Positions 44,867 to 56,514 are shown, numbered from the stretch's first letter. The stretch is DNA of 64,000 nucleotides from Oceanospirillum sediminis (GCF_014164585.1 NZ_JACJFM010000017.1:38330-102329); one strand, 5' to 3'. Made by a program: numbers and translations. The notes: a model not told the origin generated them from the sequence alone.

Positions 44867-45640
44867 TCAGCTTTCTACAAAAGCTCTTTCAATAACATAA
44901 TGGCCTGCGCCACTGTTCTTCCCTTCAGTAAATCCATTTTCCTGCAGTATTTCACAGGTTTCTTTCAGCATGCTGGGACCACCACAGATCATGAAACGAT
45001 CATTTTCAGTATCAAATGCTGGCATCCCCAGATCTTCAAACAGCTTTCCGCTACGCATCAGGTCGGTCAGACGTCCGGTATTTTTGTATTCTTCTCGGGT
45101 TACTGTCGGATAGTAAACCAGTTTTTCACGGATCAGATCACCGAAATATTCATTTTCTGGCAGTTGCTGCAGGATCATGTCCTGATAAGCCAGTTCTCTG
45201 ATATAGCGGCAGCCATGAGTCAGAATCACCTTGTCGTATTGTTCATAAATCTCCGGATCTCTGATAATACTCAGAAAAGGCGCAAGGCCAGTGCCTGTGC
45301 TGATCAGATACAGATTTTTACCCGGTAGTAAGTGGTCATTGACCAGAGTCCCCGTGGGTTTGCTGCTCATCATCAGAGCATCACCAGGCTGAATATTCTG
45401 TAAACGAGAGGTCAGAGGACCATCTGGTACTTTAATACTGAAAAACTCAAGATGGTCTTCATAGTTTGCACTGGCAATGCTGTAGGCTCTCATCAAAGGA
45501 CGACCTTCAACTTCCAGCCCTATCATGATGAAGTGGCCATTTTTAAAACGCAGACTGCTGCCCCGACTGGTTTTAAAGCTGAACAGGTTATCTGTCCAGT
45601 GATGTACACTCAGCACTTCTTCTTTTATCAGTGCAGACAT
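44867..45640 (-). CDS. fpr: Ferredoxin/flavodoxin-NADP+ reductase
   Basis: Fpr passes electrons between NADPH and ferredoxin or flavodoxin with FAD. I start at ATG 45640 (MSALIKEEVLSVHHWTDNLF, 257 residues), with a strong AGGAGA site; a longer reading adds 38 non-homologous residues. FAD motif RPLMRAYSIASANY (RxYS), then STGTGLAPFLSI and NADP motif LTHGCRYIRELAYQD are present, as well as GGPSMLKE and the C-terminal GAGHYVIERAFVES. It is divergent from the LysR gene finR, as in Pseudomonas, where FinR activates fpr under oxidative stress. Confidence 0.93.
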   Translation of the reverse strand: MSALIKEEVLSVHHWTDNLFSFKTSRGSSLRFKNGHFIMIGLEVEGRPLMRAYSIASANYEDHLEFFSIKVPDGPLTSRLQNIQPGDALMMSSKPTGTLVNDHLLPGKNLYLISTGTGLAPFLSIIRDPEIYEQYDKVILTHGCRYIRELAYQDMILQQLPENEYFGDLIREKLVYYPTVTREEYKNTGRLTDLMRSGKLFEDLGMPAFDTENDRFMICGGPSMLKETCEILQENGFTEGKNSGAGHYVIERAFVES

Positions 45641-45784
45641 TGTTTTCTCCTCTGGCAACAAGCCAATAATAAACAGGATAGCGGATAGAGTATCAGTCAG
45701 TGCTGATTGACTGTCTCCGCCAGGATTGAAGCCAGTGTAGAGGATCAACTTCATATCGGTGAAATGGTTAAAACAGATTTTGTT

Positions 45785-45813
45785 TATCTATAAAATAGAT
45801 ATAAAAGATCTAT
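45785..45813. promoter_or_regulatory. Candidate FinR operator
   Basis: TATCTAT-AAA-ATAGATA (45785-45801) is a perfect 7-base inverted repeat. It overlaps a second one, ATAGAT-ATAAAAG-ATCTAT (45795-45813). They lie in the 226-base divergent region between fpr and finR, 54 bases before the finR start. The spacing fits a LysR-type site. Confidence 0.5.
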
Positions 45814-45866
45814 TGTGAGAGTTCCCTATCGGCTCAGGCAGAGTGCGATTCAAAAAGAGGCCGTCG

Positions 45867-46754
45867 ATGAAATATAGTATCAGGCAGCTGGAAGTGTTTC
45901 TGGCAGCCGCTAATACAGAAAATATAACACGGGCAGCAGAAAGCCTTTCTATGTCGCAATCTGCAGCCAGTAGTGCTTTAAAGGAGCTGGAACAGCAATT
46001 TGATATTCAGCTGTTTGATCGGGTGGGTAAACGGTTACAGCTCAATGAACTGGGGCGCTTAATTCGCCCACAAGCAGAAGCACTGCTGGCCCAGGCTACA
46101 GAACTGGAAGTGGCGTTACGTCAGCACCAGCAGCCAGGAAACCTCAAAGTCGGTGCAACTCTGACTATAGGCAACTACCTGGCTGTCAGTATTATGGCGC
46201 GCTACATGGCTGAGCAGCCTGGAGCCAAAGTGATGCTGGATGTCGAAAATACCGCTACTATTGCCCGCAAAGTACTGAACTTTGAACTGGATCTGGGGCT
46301 GGTAGAAGGCGAACTGCAACAATCTGAACTGGATGTGATTCCCTGGCGCTGTGATGAGTTAGTGGTTTTTTGCAGCCCGGATCATCCACTGGCCAAACGG
46401 AGCCAGCAACCGTTATCTGATCAGGATCTGAAGGAGGCTACCTGGATTCTCAGAGAGTCCGGCTCAGGAACCCGGCAAACATTTGATCGCATTATGAGTG
46501 GCATTCTGCCAGAGCTGACCGTGCTGCTGGAACTACAGCATACCGAAGGGATTAAACGAGCCGTAGAAGAAGGGCTGGGACTGGGCTGTTTATCCCGTGT
46601 CGCACTGGAAGATGCATTTCGTCGAGGGAGCCTGGTGCCTCTTACTATGCCGCATCGCAATACTGAACGTCGTTTTTATTTTGTCTTGCATAAGCAGAAA
46701 TATCGCAGTGCGGGTGTCGAGCGCTGGATTGAGATGTGTAAAGAAAATTATTGA
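45867..46754 (+). CDS. finR: LysR-family regulator, FinR-like
   Basis: I start at ATG 45867 (MKYSIRQLEVFLAAANTENI, 295 residues); GAGG lies 6-7 bases upstream and the earlier frame adds only eight residues. The N-terminal helix-turn-helix (ITRAAESLSMSQSAASSALKELEQQFDIQLFDRVGK) and effector domain (about 90-290; GATLTIGNYLAVSIMARYM, ELDLGLVEGEL, RESGSGTRQTFDRIM) are intact. The position opposite fpr is that of FinR, the fpr activator in Pseudomonas. The symbol rests on this context. Confidence 0.85.
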   Translation: MKYSIRQLEVFLAAANTENITRAAESLSMSQSAASSALKELEQQFDIQLFDRVGKRLQLNELGRLIRPQAEALLAQATELEVALRQHQQPGNLKVGATLTIGNYLAVSIMARYMAEQPGAKVMLDVENTATIARKVLNFELDLGLVEGELQQSELDVIPWRCDELVVFCSPDHPLAKRSQQPLSDQDLKEATWILRESGSGTRQTFDRIMSGILPELTVLLELQHTEGIKRAVEEGLGLGCLSRVALEDAFRRGSLVPLTMPHRNTERRFYFVLHKQKYRSAGVERWIEMCKENY

Positions 46755-46895
46755 AGATTCAATGGGATAACACGCAGTCCGGGGGTATCATCAAAAACAG
46801 AGTTCTGCCAGGCTGTATGTAAGAGAATAACCTCTCTGAAAAGCCTGATTGAACAGTCATATAGCCTGACTCAGCAGCAATTACCGGGGGACATT

Positions 46896-47723
46896 TTGAT
46901 TAAGACGATTAAATACGGCTTGCTGGCATTATCTGTCGTAGTATCAGTCAATGCACTGGCTCAGTTTACACCGAAAGACAGTCGTGTACCTGGCGGAGTC
47001 GCAGTGATTGAGCTGCCTCAGCGCGGCGATTCCCCGCCTCATGTTTTTTTCCAGAAAAAACGGGTGTATACCGCTAAGCAGGAAGGACGCTGGTTTGCCT
47101 GGGTAGGCCTGCCTTTATCTCTTAAACCGGGTTCTTATCAGGCCTTCTGGAAAACCAAAGAGGGCAATAAACCCTTTGCCATTCAGGTAAAAGGTAAAAA
47201 GTACGAAGAGCAGCGATTAACGGTTAAGAAAAAGCATGTAAACCCTGACCCGGAGCAGCTGGCCCGTATCCGTAAAGAGACGCCCATCATCAGAGGAGGA
47301 ATGGATACTTTCCGACCGGTGGTCTATGCTCTGCCTGAGAAACTGGTTCAGCCGACACAGGGCAGAATCAGCAGCTCTTTCGGCCTGAGACGGGTGTTTA
47401 ATGGCCAACCCAGAAGGCCTCACAGTGGTATGGATATCGCAGCACCAACTGGCACACCTGTATTATCGGCTCTGAACGGAAAGGTCGTCGCAATCGGTGA
47501 TTATTACTTCAATGGTAAAACCGTCATTGTGGATCATGGTCAGGGATTAACGACTCTGTACTGCCACCTGTCCCGGACAGAAGATCTTAAAGTGGGTGAT
47601 AAGGTTTCAGCCGGACAGCAGTTAGGCGATGTAGGTGCGACAGGCCGTGTGACCGGGCCTCACCTTCACTGGACCGTAACACTGAATGGTGCACGGGTTG
47701 ATCCTGCGCTGTTTCTGAACTGA
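46896..47723 (+). CDS. M23-family metallopeptidase
   Basis: The 275 residues start at a TTG with GGGGGA upstream. They comprise a signal peptide (VNALA-Q, about residue 22), a ~130-residue N-terminal domain and a C-terminal M23 (LytM) domain with zinc ligands in [13 protein letters not shown] (HxxxD) and TGPHLHW (HxH). The enzyme should cut peptide cross-links in peptidoglycan in the periplasm, since all zinc ligands are present. It is followed 13 bases later by a membrane histidine kinase and so lies in an operon with it. Confidence 0.9.
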   Translation: MIKTIKYGLLALSVVVSVNALAQFTPKDSRVPGGVAVIELPQRGDSPPHVFFQKKRVYTAKQEGRWFAWVGLPLSLKPGSYQAFWKTKEGNKPFAIQVKGKKYEEQRLTVKKKHVNPDPEQLARIRKETPIIRGGMDTFRPVVYALPEKLVQPTQGRISSSFGLRRVFNGQPRRPHSGMDIAAPTGTPVLSALNGKVVAIGDYYFNGKTVIVDHGQGLTTLYCHLSRTEDLKVGDKVSAGQQLGDVGATGRVTGPHLHWTVTLNGARVDPALFLN

Positions 47724-47736
47724 CAGGAGCGGATTT

Positions 47737-49611
47737 TTGCTCAGTATTCTGAGGAATTTTTACTCAATGGCAAAATCGCCTCTGGCCCGGAAAGTCGGGC
47801 TGGGGGTGTTTCTGGGGATCATTGTTATTGAGCTGATTATTCTTGTGCCTTCCTATGACAAACGAAAGTCAGACCTGCTTAACCTGAAACACATGCATGT
47901 CAGTCAGGTGGCGGAAAGCTTTATGCGCCAGAAACGTTTATCTCTGACTGAGAAGCTGGCCCTGATACAGGCATTACCTGAGGTAACCGGAATTCGCTTA
48001 CTGGATGTTATCGATGTCGCATCTTCAGACCCGGTTTATGTTCCTGACGATGGAGAGCTGATTATCTATGAAACCTTACCGGATGCCCGTGGCACCAGGC
48101 TGGAAATTGTACTGGATGTATCAGGCGTTGCCATTCAGCTGTCAGAGTATGTTTTTCGCATCATTGCGCTGGTATTGCTAATCTCGCTGTTTGTCACCGG
48201 TGTAACTATGCTGATCCTTGGACAATTGATGATTAATCCGTTGATTAATCTGAAAGCAGAGATCACCAGATCAGATCGGATGCCCACCGATACTACTCCT
48301 GCAGATACTGATAATACCCTGATAAAACGGGAGGATGAGCTGGGTGAACTGGCTCGCGCCTATCAGGTATTCAGGCAGCGTATCGATAAGGCATTTCAGG
48401 ATATCGCCCTACTGGCCCGGATTCCAGAGGAAAATCCCAATCCCATTCTGCGTTGTAATCTCAGATATGAAGTGATTTATACCAACCCCAGTGCAAAACG
48501 GGAAAGCCTGTTTTTCTGCTCCTCAGCACAGACACTCGTGGACGAACTGGAGCGCAGCGCTGTAGAAGCAATGGAAAGCCTGAAAAGTATATCGCTGACA
48601 TTTCAGCGTCATCATAAAGTGTTTGCTGTCGTGATTGTTCCTATGACTGAGCAGGGATATCTCAATATTTATGCCAGGGATATCTCTGCGGAAGTGGCAG
48701 CAGAGACTGAATTACGGAAACTTAAAGATCATCTGGAGTCTCTGGTGAATATACGGACCCAGGAACTCAAAGAAAGAGAGCAGCAACTGCTTCTTGCCAG
48801 AGATGAGGCGGAACAGGCTCGGGATGATGCCGAGCAAGCCAGGGATAGTGCTGATAAAGCCAGGGATAGTGCTGATAAAGCACGGGAGTCTGCAGAAAAA
48901 GCCGATCGTGCCAAAACAGAGTTCCTGGCAACAATGAGTCATGAACTCCGTACCCCGATGAATGGGGTGATGGGAATGTTATCACTGCTGGAAGACACGG
49001 AGCTGAACGGAGAACAGAGAGAACTGACGGAAATCATACGAAACTCTGGCCAGTCTCTGCTGAATATCATCAATGATATTCTGGAATACACTCGCCTGGA
49101 AGCGGGCAGAGTTCAGCTTAATCACTCAGAATTCAGCCTGAGAGAACTGCTTATCAATGCCACAGATGCCATGCAGCCAGAGGCAACACAAAAATCGTTG
49201 CAACTTGGCTATCAGCTACAGGCAGATTGTCACCAGATTTACTGTGGAGATGCCCGGATGATCAGTCGTATGCTAATGAATCTGATCAGTAATGGTATTA
49301 AATTCACACCCACAGGCTCGGTTCAGGTTCAGGTAGAACAGGTATCAGATCACATAGAGTCAAACCGGCAATGGGTGCGTTTTCAGGTGGCAGATACAGG
49401 GATTGGTATTGCATTGGATCAGCAAGCACAGCTATTTACCCGCTTTTCTCAGGTAGATGCCTCTATGAACAGAGAATATGGTGGCACAGGACTGGGTCTG
49501 GCAATCTGTAAATCACTGGCAGAACTTATGGGAGGCCGGATTGGTGTTGAATCTGAAGCGGGTTCCGGTAGCTTATTCTGGTTTGAGTTACCTTTGCTGG
49601 TCACTGACTGA
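47737..49611 (+). CDS. Membrane histidine kinase with heptad-repeat linker, no receiver domain
   Basis: The TTG start at 47737 is supported by AGGAG upstream and by alignment with its neighbour paralogue ([25 protein letters not shown] against [25 protein letters not shown]). The 624 residues include two membrane helices (about 22-40 and 140-162) enclosing ~100 periplasmic residues, a HAMP-like region, a PAS-like domain ([10 protein letters not shown]), a coiled coil with five 7-residue repeats (about 354-388), and HisKA and HATPase domains with His402 in [10 protein letters not shown] and the G boxes [13 protein letters not shown]. It lacks the receiver and HPt domains of its neighbour, so it needs a partner for output. 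It follows the M23 gene by 13 bases. Confidence 0.9.
   Translation: MLSILRNFYSMAKSPLARKVGLGVFLGIIVIELIILVPSYDKRKSDLLNLKHMHVSQVAESFMRQKRLSLTEKLALIQALPEVTGIRLLDVIDVASSDPVYVPDDGELIIYETLPDARGTRLEIVLDVSGVAIQLSEYVFRIIALVLLISLFVTGVTMLILGQLMINPLINLKAEITRSDRMPTDTTPADTDNTLIKREDELGELARAYQVFRQRIDKAFQDIALLARIPEENPNPILRCNLRYEVIYTNPSAKRESLFFCSSAQTLVDELERSAVEAMESLKSISLTFQRHHKVFAVVIVPMTEQGYLNIYARDISAEVAAETELRKLKDHLESLVNIRTQELKEREQQLLLARDEAEQARDDAEQARDSADKARDSADKARESAEKADRAKTEFLATMSHELRTPMNGVMGMLSLLEDTELNGEQRELTEIIRNSGQSLLNIINDILEYTRLEAGRVQLNHSEFSLRELLINATDAMQPEATQKSLQLGYQLQADCHQIYCGDARMISRMLMNLISNGIKFTPTGSVQVQVEQVSDHIESNRQWVRFQVADTGIGIALDQQAQLFTRFSQVDASMNREYGGTGLGLAICKSLAELMGGRIGVESEAGSGSLFWFELPLLVTD
48796..48900 (+). 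repeat. Five tandem 21-base repeats in the kinase linker
   Basis: Five in-frame 21-base units encode the heptads [35 protein letters not shown]. Units three and four (48838-48858 and 48859-48879) are identical. The period of seven fits a coiled coil, so unit number changes would alter the length of the signalling helix without breaking the frame. Confidence 0.9.
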
Positions 49612-49791
49612 TATCTGCTAGCCCGACATTCAGCTTTGTATCCGTTGTTATTCTGATCTGACTCAGTAAACTGGTAACTAACAGGAACCTTTCATTTCTG
49701 AGAAAGAGGGCGCTTCTGTACAATGCCGCTGCTTTCTTTAGTATTCGGATGACACAAGAAGGCATTTGTCATCATCACTGGAACTCTTTTC

Positions 49792-52700
49792 ATGCTGACT
49801 TTTGTGCGCAGTTTTGTGGAAATGTACAAATCTCCTCTGGCATCCAGAGTGGTATTCGGCGTATTTCTCGGCATTATCGTCATTGAAGCCATTATTCTGA
49901 TTCCCTCATACAATAAAAAAGAAAGGGACTTACTGCTGGATATCGAGAGCCGGACCCGCCTGATTACAGAAACCCTGATGCGACTTGAACAGCTGAGTCC
50001 TGAAGAGCGAATCAGACAACTACAGACCATTCCAGAAATTCATTCTGCAGAACAGATTAATCAGACAATCGAAACACCGTTACTGAGTCGCTATCAGGCC
50101 GATAAAGGTCTGCATGATGTGCTCTTTCCGTTAGCCGGAGAGAATACACTGGTTATCAGGACAGAAGCCCACCATGTTGAGCATGAACTCAGCGCATATG
50201 TACTACGTATTATCGGGCTTATTCTGATTATCTCCGCATTTGTCACTTTTGTGACCATGCTGATTGTCGGGCATCTGATGATACGGCCAGTTATTCAGCT
50301 GACTCAGACCTTAAGTTCAGCCAGAGAAGAAACAAACTTCGATGACATTGATGCATCCCTGACAGAACGAAAGGATGAACTGGGTGACCTGGCCCGTACT
50401 TACAGGACACTGGGACAACATATTGAATCAGCTTTCCGCGAAGTTGAAGTCATGGCTCGCTTTCCCTTTGAAAACCCTAACCCGATTTTGCGCTGCACCT
50501 TTGATAACGATGTTATCTATCGTAACCCGACGGTTAAAAAAGAGCCGCTGTTTTTTGCTGACGGCAGACAACAGCACCTGACGGAAGAACTGCATCAGGC
50601 GATTAAAGAATCTATAGGCGTGTCTGAAGGGTTAACCGTTAATCTATCCGGGGATGGTAAAACATATTCGGTCACTGTCATTGCCTTTCCTGAGCACGAA
50701 TACGTCAATATTTATGCCCGGAATATCACCCATCAGGTTGAGGCAGAAGCCCAGCTGAAAGCGATCAGGGATGAACTGGAACTAAGAGTTGAAGAGCGTA
50801 CCCAGGCACTGAAAAACCGGGAACAACAGCTAATCCAGGCCAGAGATGAAGCAGAGCGGGCAAATCAGTCTAAATCCGACTTTCTGGCGACAATGAGTCA
50901 TGAAATCCGCACTCCGATGAATGGGGTTATTGGTATGACGGGATTGTTACTGGATATGCCGATGCCAGAAGAACAGCATCACTATGTCCGTACCATTAAA
51001 GATTCAGGCGAGTCTTTATTACGTATCATCAACGATATTCTGGATTACACCAAAATTGAAATTGGAAAACTGGAACTGGAAGATGTTTCGTTTGATCTGA
51101 TCGAACTGTGTGAAAGCGTGGTTCAGTTAATGGCTTCCAGAGCGGATGAGAAAAAACTGGAGTTTGGCTCAGTGATCTCACCAGATATCAGCGGCATCTA
51201 CACGTCTGATCCCGGACGCATTCGCCAGGTGTTGCTGAATCTGGTCAACAACGCTATCAAGTTTACTGCATCAGGCTCCATTGTACTAAGAGCATTCAGC
51301 ACAGAGCAGGGTGTTCGATTTGAAGTCCAGGATACCGGTATTGGTATTCATCCGGACAATATGAATCGTCTGTTCAAACGTTTTTCTCAGGTGGATGCCT
51401 CGACCACTCGCCGGTACGGAGGGACTGGTCTGGGACTGGCTATATGTAAACTGATTGTAGAGACTCTTAATGGTCAGATTGGTGTAGAAAGCACCCCGGA
51501 TAAGGGCAGTACCTTCTGGTTTGTACTGCCGCTGGAACCAGTGAATATGGATCATGTCCCGGACCTGAATGATGTGGATGAGCTGGACAGAAAACATGTT
51601 CTCCTGATTGAAGATAACCAGGTAAACAGGGAAATCTTTGAAATTAATCTGGATAGCTGGGGACTCCATTATCAGTCAGTCACATCCGTAGCAGAAGGAC
51701 TGAAGCGGCTGGATGAACAGGATTTTGACCTGATAATTCTTGATCTGAATATGCCGGATAAAGATGGTAATGATTTTATCTGTCAATACCATGCCAGAGA
51801 ACCGGAACACAGGGCACCGATCATACTCGCCTCTTCTGCCGATATGATTACCGACGAAATGCGACAACATATTACGGGCTTTATTATGAAGCCAATACGG
51901 CAGAGAGTACTGCAGGAACACATTGCCCGTTGTCTGTCACTCGATCTGCCTGAAATCGGACAGATTCATCCATTACCTCCTGCGGCCCCGTCTCCTGTAC
52001 GGGAGCGCCCGGTTGACAGACGTTTGCGAATACTGGTAGCAGAAGATAATCAGGTCAATCAGCTGGTAGCTCAGGGTTGTCTGGAAAAGCTGGGACATGC
52101 TGTTGATTTTGCTGCTGACGGAAACGAAGCCTTAGTGGCCGTAAAAAGCTTGCCTTATGATCTGGTGTTCATGGATATCCAGATGCCAGTATGCGATGGT
52201 TACCAATCAACCCGCCTGATCCGTGCCTTAACCGGTCAGGAAGCGAATATTCCGATTGTCGCCATGACGGCTAATGCGATGCGGGGCGACCGGGAAAAAG
52301 CATTACTGGCAGGCATGAATGACTATCTGGCAAAACCTGTCAGTGCCGAAAAAATAGCCGCTGTGATTGATCGCTTATTCTGTGCTGATGTTGTGCTGCC
52401 TGAACCGTTAGAAACAGACACAGATATTGAGCTCCAACAAACAGACATGCCTGCTGATACCACAGACATCATCGTGCAAGACGCTATGCCAGAAACGATC
52501 CTGGCCACGGCCCCTGATGACGGTTCCTTATCAGATATTGAAATTCTGCCGGATCTGATAACAGAAAAAGAGTCATTACCAGAAGAGATTTGGGCTGAAG
52601 CCAGTTTACAGCGCCTGATTGATCAGATTGGTCCGGCAGGTATAAAAGGCATTGCCGATTCGTATCAGGCTGATACTCAGCGTCGTCTGGGGATACTGAA

Positions 52701-52902
52701 ACAGCTGCAGACAGAAAAGAACCTGAAGATGTTACAACATGAACTCAGAGGACTACGAAAGGCGGCACAGATGCTGGGTGTATTACAGATTGAGTACCTG
52801 GCTCGCCAGGGAGAAGTGTCTCAGAAACCAGTCAGTATTAACGAGCTGGAAGAGGCATTAAATCGCTTTTCTGACTACGTTGAGCAGCAGATTTTATCCT
52901 GA
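49792..52902 (+). CDS. Hybrid histidine kinase with two receiver domains and an HPt domain
   Basis: The 1036-residue paralogue of the preceding kinase shares the same N-terminal membrane and PAS-like layout (about 1-310). It then has HisKA/HATPase (His370 in [22 protein letters not shown]), a first receiver domain (Asp651 in ILDLNMPD), a second receiver domain (Asp795 in FMDIQMPV) and a C-terminal HPt domain with the HELRG motif (His983). It thus contains a complete phosphorelay and can pass phosphate to an outside regulator such as a GacA-like protein. It lies 180 bases after the shorter kinase, so its own promoter is possible. Confidence 0.92.
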   Translation: MLTFVRSFVEMYKSPLASRVVFGVFLGIIVIEAIILIPSYNKKERDLLLDIESRTRLITETLMRLEQLSPEERIRQLQTIPEIHSAEQINQTIETPLLSRYQADKGLHDVLFPLAGENTLVIRTEAHHVEHELSAYVLRIIGLILIISAFVTFVTMLIVGHLMIRPVIQLTQTLSSAREETNFDDIDASLTERKDELGDLARTYRTLGQHIESAFREVEVMARFPFENPNPILRCTFDNDVIYRNPTVKKEPLFFADGRQQHLTEELHQAIKESIGVSEGLTVNLSGDGKTYSVTVIAFPEHEYVNIYARNITHQVEAEAQLKAIRDELELRVEERTQALKNREQQLIQARDEAERANQSKSDFLATMSHEIRTPMNGVIGMTGLLLDMPMPEEQHHYVRTIKDSGESLLRIINDILDYTKIEIGKLELEDVSFDLIELCESVVQLMASRADEKKLEFGSVISPDISGIYTSDPGRIRQVLLNLVNNAIKFTASGSIVLRAFSTEQGVRFEVQDTGIGIHPDNMNRLFKRFSQVDASTTRRYGGTGLGLAICKLIVETLNGQIGVESTPDKGSTFWFVLPLEPVNMDHVPDLNDVDELDRKHVLLIEDNQVNREIFEINLDSWGLHYQSVTSVAEGLKRLDEQDFDLIILDLNMPDKDGNDFICQYHAREPEHRAPIILASSADMITDEMRQHITGFIMKPIRQRVLQEHIARCLSLDLPEIGQIHPLPPAAPSPVRERPVDRRLRILVAEDNQVNQLVAQGCLEKLGHAVDFAADGNEALVAVKSLPYDLVFMDIQMPVCDGYQSTRLIRALTGQEANIPIVAMTANAMRGDREKALLAGMNDYLAKPVSAEKIAAVIDRLFCADVVLPEPLETDTDIELQQTDMPADTTDIIVQDAMPETILATAPDDGSLSDIEILPDLITEKESLPEEIWAEASLQRLIDQIGPAGIKGIADSYQADTQRRLGILKQLQTEKNLKMLQHELRGLRKAAQMLGVLQIEYLARQGEVSQKPVSINELEEALNRFSDYVEQQILS

Positions 52903-53084
52903 CATATACGAATCCATACAGGAGCTGATAGCTCCCGAGCAGGGTTCTTTGCCTGGTGTGTTGTCCGGTTATTAGCCAGCAACACACCAGATTGTCCCTA
53001 TACGACGCCCTATCTGACCATGCTCCGCACTTTGAATGCAATTATTAAGCAAACCGTTACCAGGCAGAGTTCAGACTCGCAGTA

Positions 53085-53552
53085 TTAATCTTTATCACAT
53101 TTCAGTTTAAAGGCTTTATGACCTTTTTTACTCTGAGCACCTACCTGCTTCATTAGTTGCTCAACCTGATCCGAATCCTTAGCTGCTTCAGCTTCAGCTA
53201 ATTGGTTCAGCAGACTTTCCAGCTTCTCCATACCTTGTTTATATTTTTCAGTCATCGCCTGTTTTTCAGCGTCAGACTTATCGTGGGCCTTATAAGGTAC
53301 TTCACTCTGACCAGCGATAGTCAGACGCTGTAATTCAGCACGGTGCTCAGACATCACCGCCCAGTCATCTGATTTAGAGGCCTGCTTATAGCCTTTCAGA
53401 TGTTTTTTCATCTCTTTCATCTGGCTGGACAGCTCTGTTTTTCCGCATTCTGCTGCACCATGGCTATCCGCCATAACAACAGGTGCCCCCAACATCAGGG
53501 CTGAAGCAACAGAAACAGTGGCCAGAGCGTTACGTAAAGAAAAGGTATTCAT
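53085..53552 (-). CDS. Cytochrome b562-like periplasmic protein
   Basis: The 155 residues have a signal peptide (VVMA-D, about residue 28) and a helical bundle with the expected haem ligands: Met45 or Met48 in LSSQMKEMKKHL and His145 in KKGHKAFKLK. The spacing of about 97-100 residues matches that in cytochrome b562. Members are small periplasmic haem proteins of unclear role. Two cysteines (Cys36 and Cys152) could form a disulfide bond. The gene stands alone. Confidence 0.82.
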   Translation of the reverse strand: MNTFSLRNALATVSVASALMLGAPVVMADSHGAAECGKTELSSQMKEMKKHLKGYKQASKSDDWAVMSEHRAELQRLTIAGQSEVPYKAHDKSDAEKQAMTEKYKQGMEKLESLLNQLAEAEAAKDSDQVEQLMKQVGAQSKKGHKAFKLKCDKD

Positions 53553-53852
53553 GGTTTCTCCATCATCTTAATCAGCTTTTATATCAAAGAGTTATATTTT
53601 TATAATTATTTTCTTATATAAGACCAGAAAATCATTTATTAGTCCAGTGAACTGACAAATGAGTTCCTGTAAAGAATGTAAATTTCAGACGGATAATAAA
53701 CCTGAAAACGCTCAACTGCCTGCCGTTCACATAAGCCAGTTTGCGGCATACCTGTAAAACCGGGCTACGCATTGTCACTGTCAGTCAGGCATATAAACGC
53801 TATGATATGTCCAGGATAAACATCATAGTGGTGCACTATTAAGGAGAAAAGA

Positions 53853-54164
53853 ATGCTGCGTATACTGCTGATCACAGGTCTGGCCGTTTTAGCGACAGGT
53901 TGTAACTGGGTAAAGCCTATCGCCGGAAGTGAGCAGGTTCGTTTGCTACAAAGCAATCAGGTCCAATCCTGCCAAAAACTGGGCAGTACTACCTCTTTTG
54001 TAAAACATAAAGTAGCGGGTATTGAGCGTAGCCGTGAAACAGTAATGGAAGAGCTGGTTATTCTGGGCAAAAATCAGGCTACAGAGATGACAGGCAACGC
54101 GATTGTCAGCCAGGGGGCAATGCAGAATGGCAGAATAAAGTTCCATATTTACCGCTGCCCATAG
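53853..54164 (+). CDS. DUF4156-like lipoprotein
   Basis: The 103 residues start with a lipoprotein signal (LAVLATGC, modified Cys17). The rest (VRLLQSNQVQSCQKLGSTTSFV, LVILGKNQATEMTGNAIV) matches the pattern of the DUF4156 family. The function is unknown. GGAG lies 8 bases before the ATG. It should be anchored in the outer or inner membrane; Asn18 after the Cys gives no strong retention signal. Confidence 0.75.
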   Translation: MLRILLITGLAVLATGCNWVKPIAGSEQVRLLQSNQVQSCQKLGSTTSFVKHKVAGIERSRETVMEELVILGKNQATEMTGNAIVSQGAMQNGRIKFHIYRCP

Positions 54165-54410
54165 CCTGTCTGATCCGGGGCAAGCAAAGCTTGCCTCTTT
54201 GATCATCATATAAAAATAAAATACATACTACTCAGGAATGTTTTAAACTAGTATTTAGTATATAAATCTAATTAATAGACCTCAGACAAGGAAAATCAAA
54301 GGGTTAGCAGAGTATGATATCAGATTGTGATGTGCAGAAGCAGACGCTGCGAAGATATGCGCGCTTTTGGCAACACATCATAGTTGCGCATCAGTAAGGA
54401 GGACATCCCC

Positions 54411-56417
54411 GTGTTCTGGAATAAGAAATCATCTGACCGACGTGGCCCGCCGGATCATCAGATTCCTGTCATCGTCAAAAATATCCGACAGTCGGACATT
54501 CACAGTGATCGCTTGTCATCACTGAACTTTGGCGATCAGCAAACTGCTCTGGTTATTGCATTTATTTCACCCTGGCTGCCTTTTGAACAAACCGCTCGCA
54601 GTCTGAAACAGGCGATGCCTTTTGCCGACCACTTTATCGCCATTATGACCGCGGGAGAGTTAAGCTCTTGTGGCACAGGCTTTTACCATGATGCCAATGG
54701 CCAGTGGGACAATATTGTGCTGCAAAGTTACAGTGCCGTGCTATTTGATCAGGTAGAGATAAAAAAAATCCCTCTGCACTGCGACGATATGAAGCAGGGG
54801 CAGATTCGGCTGAACGAACAGGAACGTATTAAGCGGATTGAACAGGAAATATCCCGCATCAGTCTGCCTTTTGACGTGCGTTCCCAGGATACTCTGGCTC
54901 TGACATTTTTTGATGGCCTGACCGCCTGTGAAAACTTCTTTATGCAGGCCCTGTATGCCAGTAACAAACATCCCTGCTACTTTGTTGGAGGCTCTGCCGG
55001 AGGAAAGCTGGATTTCCAGCAAGCCTCTGTTTTTGATGGCAATCAGATTATTGATAATCATGCCTTAGTTATCTTCTGCAAACTGAAGCCTGATATTCGC
55101 TATGGTATATTCAAAAGTCATAATTTTCAGAAGACCGGAACTCACTTCACCATTATTGAATCAGACGCTCATAGTCGCTCCGTGCAATCTGTCATGCAAA
55201 AAGGAGATACCAGGGCTACCACACTGATTGAGGCGCTTTGTCACCACTTTCGTTGCTCCCCTTCAGAACTGGACAATAAACTGGCAGGCCATTCATTTGG
55301 TGTAGAAATCGGCGGCGAACTCTTTGTACGTTCTGTTGCCGGGATGGACCTGAACTCAGGTGTTGTCTCTTTTTTCTGTGACATGCATTTTGGCGACACT
55401 CTGCACCTGGTTAAAGCTAATGGTTTTGCCAGCCAGACCGATCAGGAATACCGGCGTTACGCATCAGACAAACCAGAGCCTGTTGCTATGCTGGCCAATG
55501 ATTGTGTGCTGAGACGCCTGAACAACAGCAATGAACTGTCCCAGGTATCCAGTTTCAATCAGATTCCGGCAGCGGGGTTCTCAACCTTCGGCGAACTGCT
55601 GGGAGTCCATATGAATCAGACGCTGACAGCGGTTTTCTTCTACCGCTTGAAGCAAGGGGACCGCTTCCGGGATGAGTATGCCGATAATTTTCCTCAGTAC
55701 TACAGCCATTTCCGAATGTACTTTATGGAGTCCCGGCTTAACAGCCTGCGTCAGATTAATGAGCTTCAGGCCGCACTGATTGATCGCATGGCAGAGTACA
55801 AACCTCTGGTCCGATCCATTATGGGAGGCTTTGATTCTTTGCAGAACTATACTGAAACCTCACGCAATGTGCTGAGTGATGTCCAGCAACGCTTTAATCA
55901 CTTCAATACCACCATTGATGCCCAGGAAACAGATCGTGTTCAGCTCAGATCTGATGTTAACATCCTGCAAAACAATGCTGATGAAGTTATGTCAGTACTG
56001 AATGTCATTTCTGACATTGCTGACCAGACCAGTCTGCTGGCACTGAACGCTGCTATCGAGGCGGCCAGAGCCGGTGATGCCGGACGAGGGTTTGCAGTCG
56101 TTGCTGATGAAGTCCGTAATCTGTCTCAGAACACACAAAAAAGTGTCGATGAAACTGGCAAGACTATTAAGAATGTATCCGGTTCAATTATCAGTATTAA
56201 AGGTACCATTGATCGTACCAGTCTCTTTATGGAAGATATCACATCCAGTTTTTCTGAATTGAGCAGCGACATTGATAATATGATGCAATCTTCTACCCGT
56301 ACCGGTGCAGAGGTCGCAACCAATATTGATAATATGAATGAGCTGGCAGAACGTCTGGATCAGATTGACGAAGAAGTCGATGCGATTCACAAACTGAAAT
56401 CCCTGAGTGAATACTGA
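54411..56417 (+). CDS. Soluble FIST-domain chemoreceptor
   Basis: I start at GTG 54411, which AAGGAGG precedes at the right distance; the longer TTG frame would place this site inside the gene. The 668 residues have a FIST sensor (about 30-220; FVGGSAGG, the typical FIST core) with FIST_C (about 225-390), and a C-terminal methyl-accepting signalling domain whose tip reads [40 protein letters not shown] (about 525-565). No membrane helix is present, so it is a cytoplasmic receptor. FIST domains are thought to bind small ligands such as amino acids. Its neighbour is a BLUF light sensor, 164 bases downstream. Confidence 0.88.
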   Translation: MFWNKKSSDRRGPPDHQIPVIVKNIRQSDIHSDRLSSLNFGDQQTALVIAFISPWLPFEQTARSLKQAMPFADHFIAIMTAGELSSCGTGFYHDANGQWDNIVLQSYSAVLFDQVEIKKIPLHCDDMKQGQIRLNEQERIKRIEQEISRISLPFDVRSQDTLALTFFDGLTACENFFMQALYASNKHPCYFVGGSAGGKLDFQQASVFDGNQIIDNHALVIFCKLKPDIRYGIFKSHNFQKTGTHFTIIESDAHSRSVQSVMQKGDTRATTLIEALCHHFRCSPSELDNKLAGHSFGVEIGGELFVRSVAGMDLNSGVVSFFCDMHFGDTLHLVKANGFASQTDQEYRRYASDKPEPVAMLANDCVLRRLNNSNELSQVSSFNQIPAAGFSTFGELLGVHMNQTLTAVFFYRLKQGDRFRDEYADNFPQYYSHFRMYFMESRLNSLRQINELQAALIDRMAEYKPLVRSIMGGFDSLQNYTETSRNVLSDVQQRFNHFNTTIDAQETDRVQLRSDVNILQNNADEVMSVLNVISDIADQTSLLALNAAIEAARAGDAGRGFAVVADEVRNLSQNTQKSVDETGKTIKNVSGSIISIKGTIDRTSLFMEDITSSFSELSSDIDNMMQSSTRTGAEVATNIDNMNELAERLDQIDEEVDAIHKLKSLSEY

Positions 56418-56469
56418 TTCACGGTTATAAAAGCCCGTTAAAACACCCTTCATCCTCACTCTTTCATAC

Positions 56470-56514
56470 TTTCCCCTGTTTCTGTATCCGTCCGAGAGAC
56501 AGAAACAGGGGAAA
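56470..56514. repeat. Perfect 16-base inverted repeat between the FIST receptor and BLUF genes
   Basis: TTTCCCCTGTTTCTGT (56470-56485) and ACAGAAACAGGGGAAA (56499-56514) form a perfect 16-base stem. T precedes and A follows, the wrong order for an intrinsic terminator on the plus strand. It may still separate expression of the two genes by shielding mRNA ends. Confidence 0.7.

Noticed and set aside
49792..52902. Identification of the hybrid kinase as GacS/BarA
   Set aside because: It has two receiver domains and a PAS-like region and is a paralogue of its neighbour; GacS has one receiver domain. Pairing with the GacA-like gene cannot be concluded.
56470..56514. Intrinsic terminator after the FIST receptor gene
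   Set aside because: T precedes and A follows the stem on the plus strand, the reverse of a terminator; listed as an inverted repeat instead.
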